Origin: Deltaproteobacteria bacterium
Lineage (GTDB): Bacteria > Desulfobacterota > Desulfobacteria > Desulfobacterales > Desulfosarcinaceae
Assembly: GCA_021824175.1 (NCBI GenBank)
Contig: JAKALP010000023.1
Coordinates: forward strand, 19,496 to 83,495
Reading direction: 5' to 3'
DNA length: 64,000 nt
The notes under the pieces: generated by a model
Databases searched by the model: none
Told to the model about the DNA's origin: nothing
What the model saw: the letters and a program-made list of their open reading frames with translations, nothing else
Part shown: in pieces, positions 60,674 to 64,000 of the stretch
Position numbering within the stretch: the stretch's first letter is position 1
Layout: each line of letters opens with the position of its first letter
Position numbers and translations under genes: made by a program

Positions 60674-60802
60674 AACTATGATGTCCACAGATAGATTGTC
60701 AGCCCACACAATGCTGTCATATAGAACAAAACGTCGACCCTATATGGCTGCCTCAGAATGAGATGTGGGAGTACTTCGATACAGAAAAGGAACCGAACCG
60801 GA

Positions 60803-63530
<2,728 letters not shown>

Positions 63531-63538
<8 letters not shown>

Positions 63539-63902
63539 GCAGTTGCTTTGCAGGGACTATCCAGATGATTGGAATATTGTTCCCTTGTCTACTTTTGCCC
63601 TCGAAGGGAATACAAATTTCGTTGATGGGCCATTCGGTTCGGATTTAAAGGTGAGTGATTATGCGGAAAGCGGGGTAAGGGTGCTCCAATTGCAGAACCT
63701 CGGGGACGGGGTTTTCATCGATCAAAATAAGATCTACACAACCGAAGCTAAGGCTGCTCAAATCGTTCGCTGTCTCACCAAACCTGGAGATTTAATCATT
63801 GCTAAAATGGCAGAGCCCTTGGCAAGAGCCGCTTTGGTTCCTGATTTGGAAGACAAGTACTTAATAGTAGCAGACCTAATTAATTTGACTTCGTTACCTT
63901 AA
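63531..63902 (+). pseudogene. hsdS: Type I specificity subunit, truncated after 123 residues
   Basis: [20 protein letters not shown] opens a target-recognition domain, continuing GPFGSDLKVSDYAESGVRVL, LQNLGDGVF and PGDLIIAKMAEPLARAAL, all typical of HsdS TRD1. Normal HsdS has about 400 residues with two such domains. Here the frame ends with TAA at 63900-63902 directly after IVADLINLTSLP, where the family continues DVIRL-type sequence. The last about 100 bp of the window show no HsdS reading frame in any obvious phase, so an insertion or recombination junction is likely close to 63890-63900. Confidence 0.75.
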
Positions 63903-64000
63903 ATTTTTATTCAGGCGGCAGCTGGTTTTGTGCGTTAGTCTTTTTTGAGTGCGACATTATGGCCGCTTGCCGTTTTTTATGACGGTATTGCAATTGCCGA

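Overview
The window reads as a chromosomal segment of an anaerobic member of the Desulfobacterota (sulfate-reducing or syntrophic deltaproteobacterial type). This is inferred from gene content: a 2-oxoacid:ferredoxin oxidoreductase (Kor) joined to heterodisulfide-reductase-like (Hdr) electron-transfer proteins, a selenocysteine-containing HdrA, several GG-x-type sensory proteins, a TauE/SafE sulfite-type exporter and moderately high GC. No rRNA, tRNA, CRISPR array or intact insertion sequence was recognised.

Layout. 1-4330 (minus strand): a frameshifted NapH/NosR-like 4Fe-4S membrane protein, a DUF362 protein, two unknown membrane-anchored proteins and a receiver-GGDEF diguanylate cyclase. 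4400-8360 (plus): lepA and an aconitase-family leuC/leuD pair. 8360-11180 (minus): an ECF sigma factor / anti-sigma operon that also carries two Spy-like periplasmic proteins and an outer-membrane barrel. 11340-19370: aldehyde dehydrogenase, SMP-30 beta-propeller, a hybrid histidine kinase with a PhcB-like methyltransferase, and an MltF-type lytic transglycosylase. 19750-30660 (plus): the main metabolic cluster, korD-korA-korB-korC followed by a 1126-residue HdrA/GltD-like fusion, an MvhD-HdrC-HdrB fusion and HdrA-MvhD, which is read through an in-frame UGA at 28864 with a good SECIS-like hairpin directly behind it.

30700-39020 (plus): purM, a 27-residue ORF ahead of a strong hairpin, tsaD, then a response regulator, TauE/SafE exporter, membrane protein and PEP-synthase-like protein behind a candidate sigma-54 promoter. 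39130-40120: a toxin-antitoxin pair bracketed by 51-bp direct repeats. 40160-50710: outer-membrane protein, HU, LemA and two TPM proteins, a 1394-residue PEP-synthase-like protein, a divergent GAPDH and an HU-PilZ fusion. 50770-59680 (mostly minus): DUF4143 ATPase, HEAT-receiver protein, VapBC, murI, a short zinc-type alcohol dehydrogenase, a thioesterase and an ABC-F ATPase. 59700-64000: accessory DNA with a decayed AlbA_2/RecG-like gene and a type I restriction-modification locus whose hsdS is truncated near the edge.

Intergenic DNA is rich in long inverted structures built from short degenerate tandem units: one family is GC-rich with an 8-nt period (four sites), another is AT-rich and sits three times inside the kor-hdr cluster. 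The octamer GAAGTATT is also clearly over-represented. The strongest biological story is the selenium-dependent Kor-Hdr cluster, probably a flavin-based electron-bifurcating or confurcating machine fed by 2-oxoacid oxidation.
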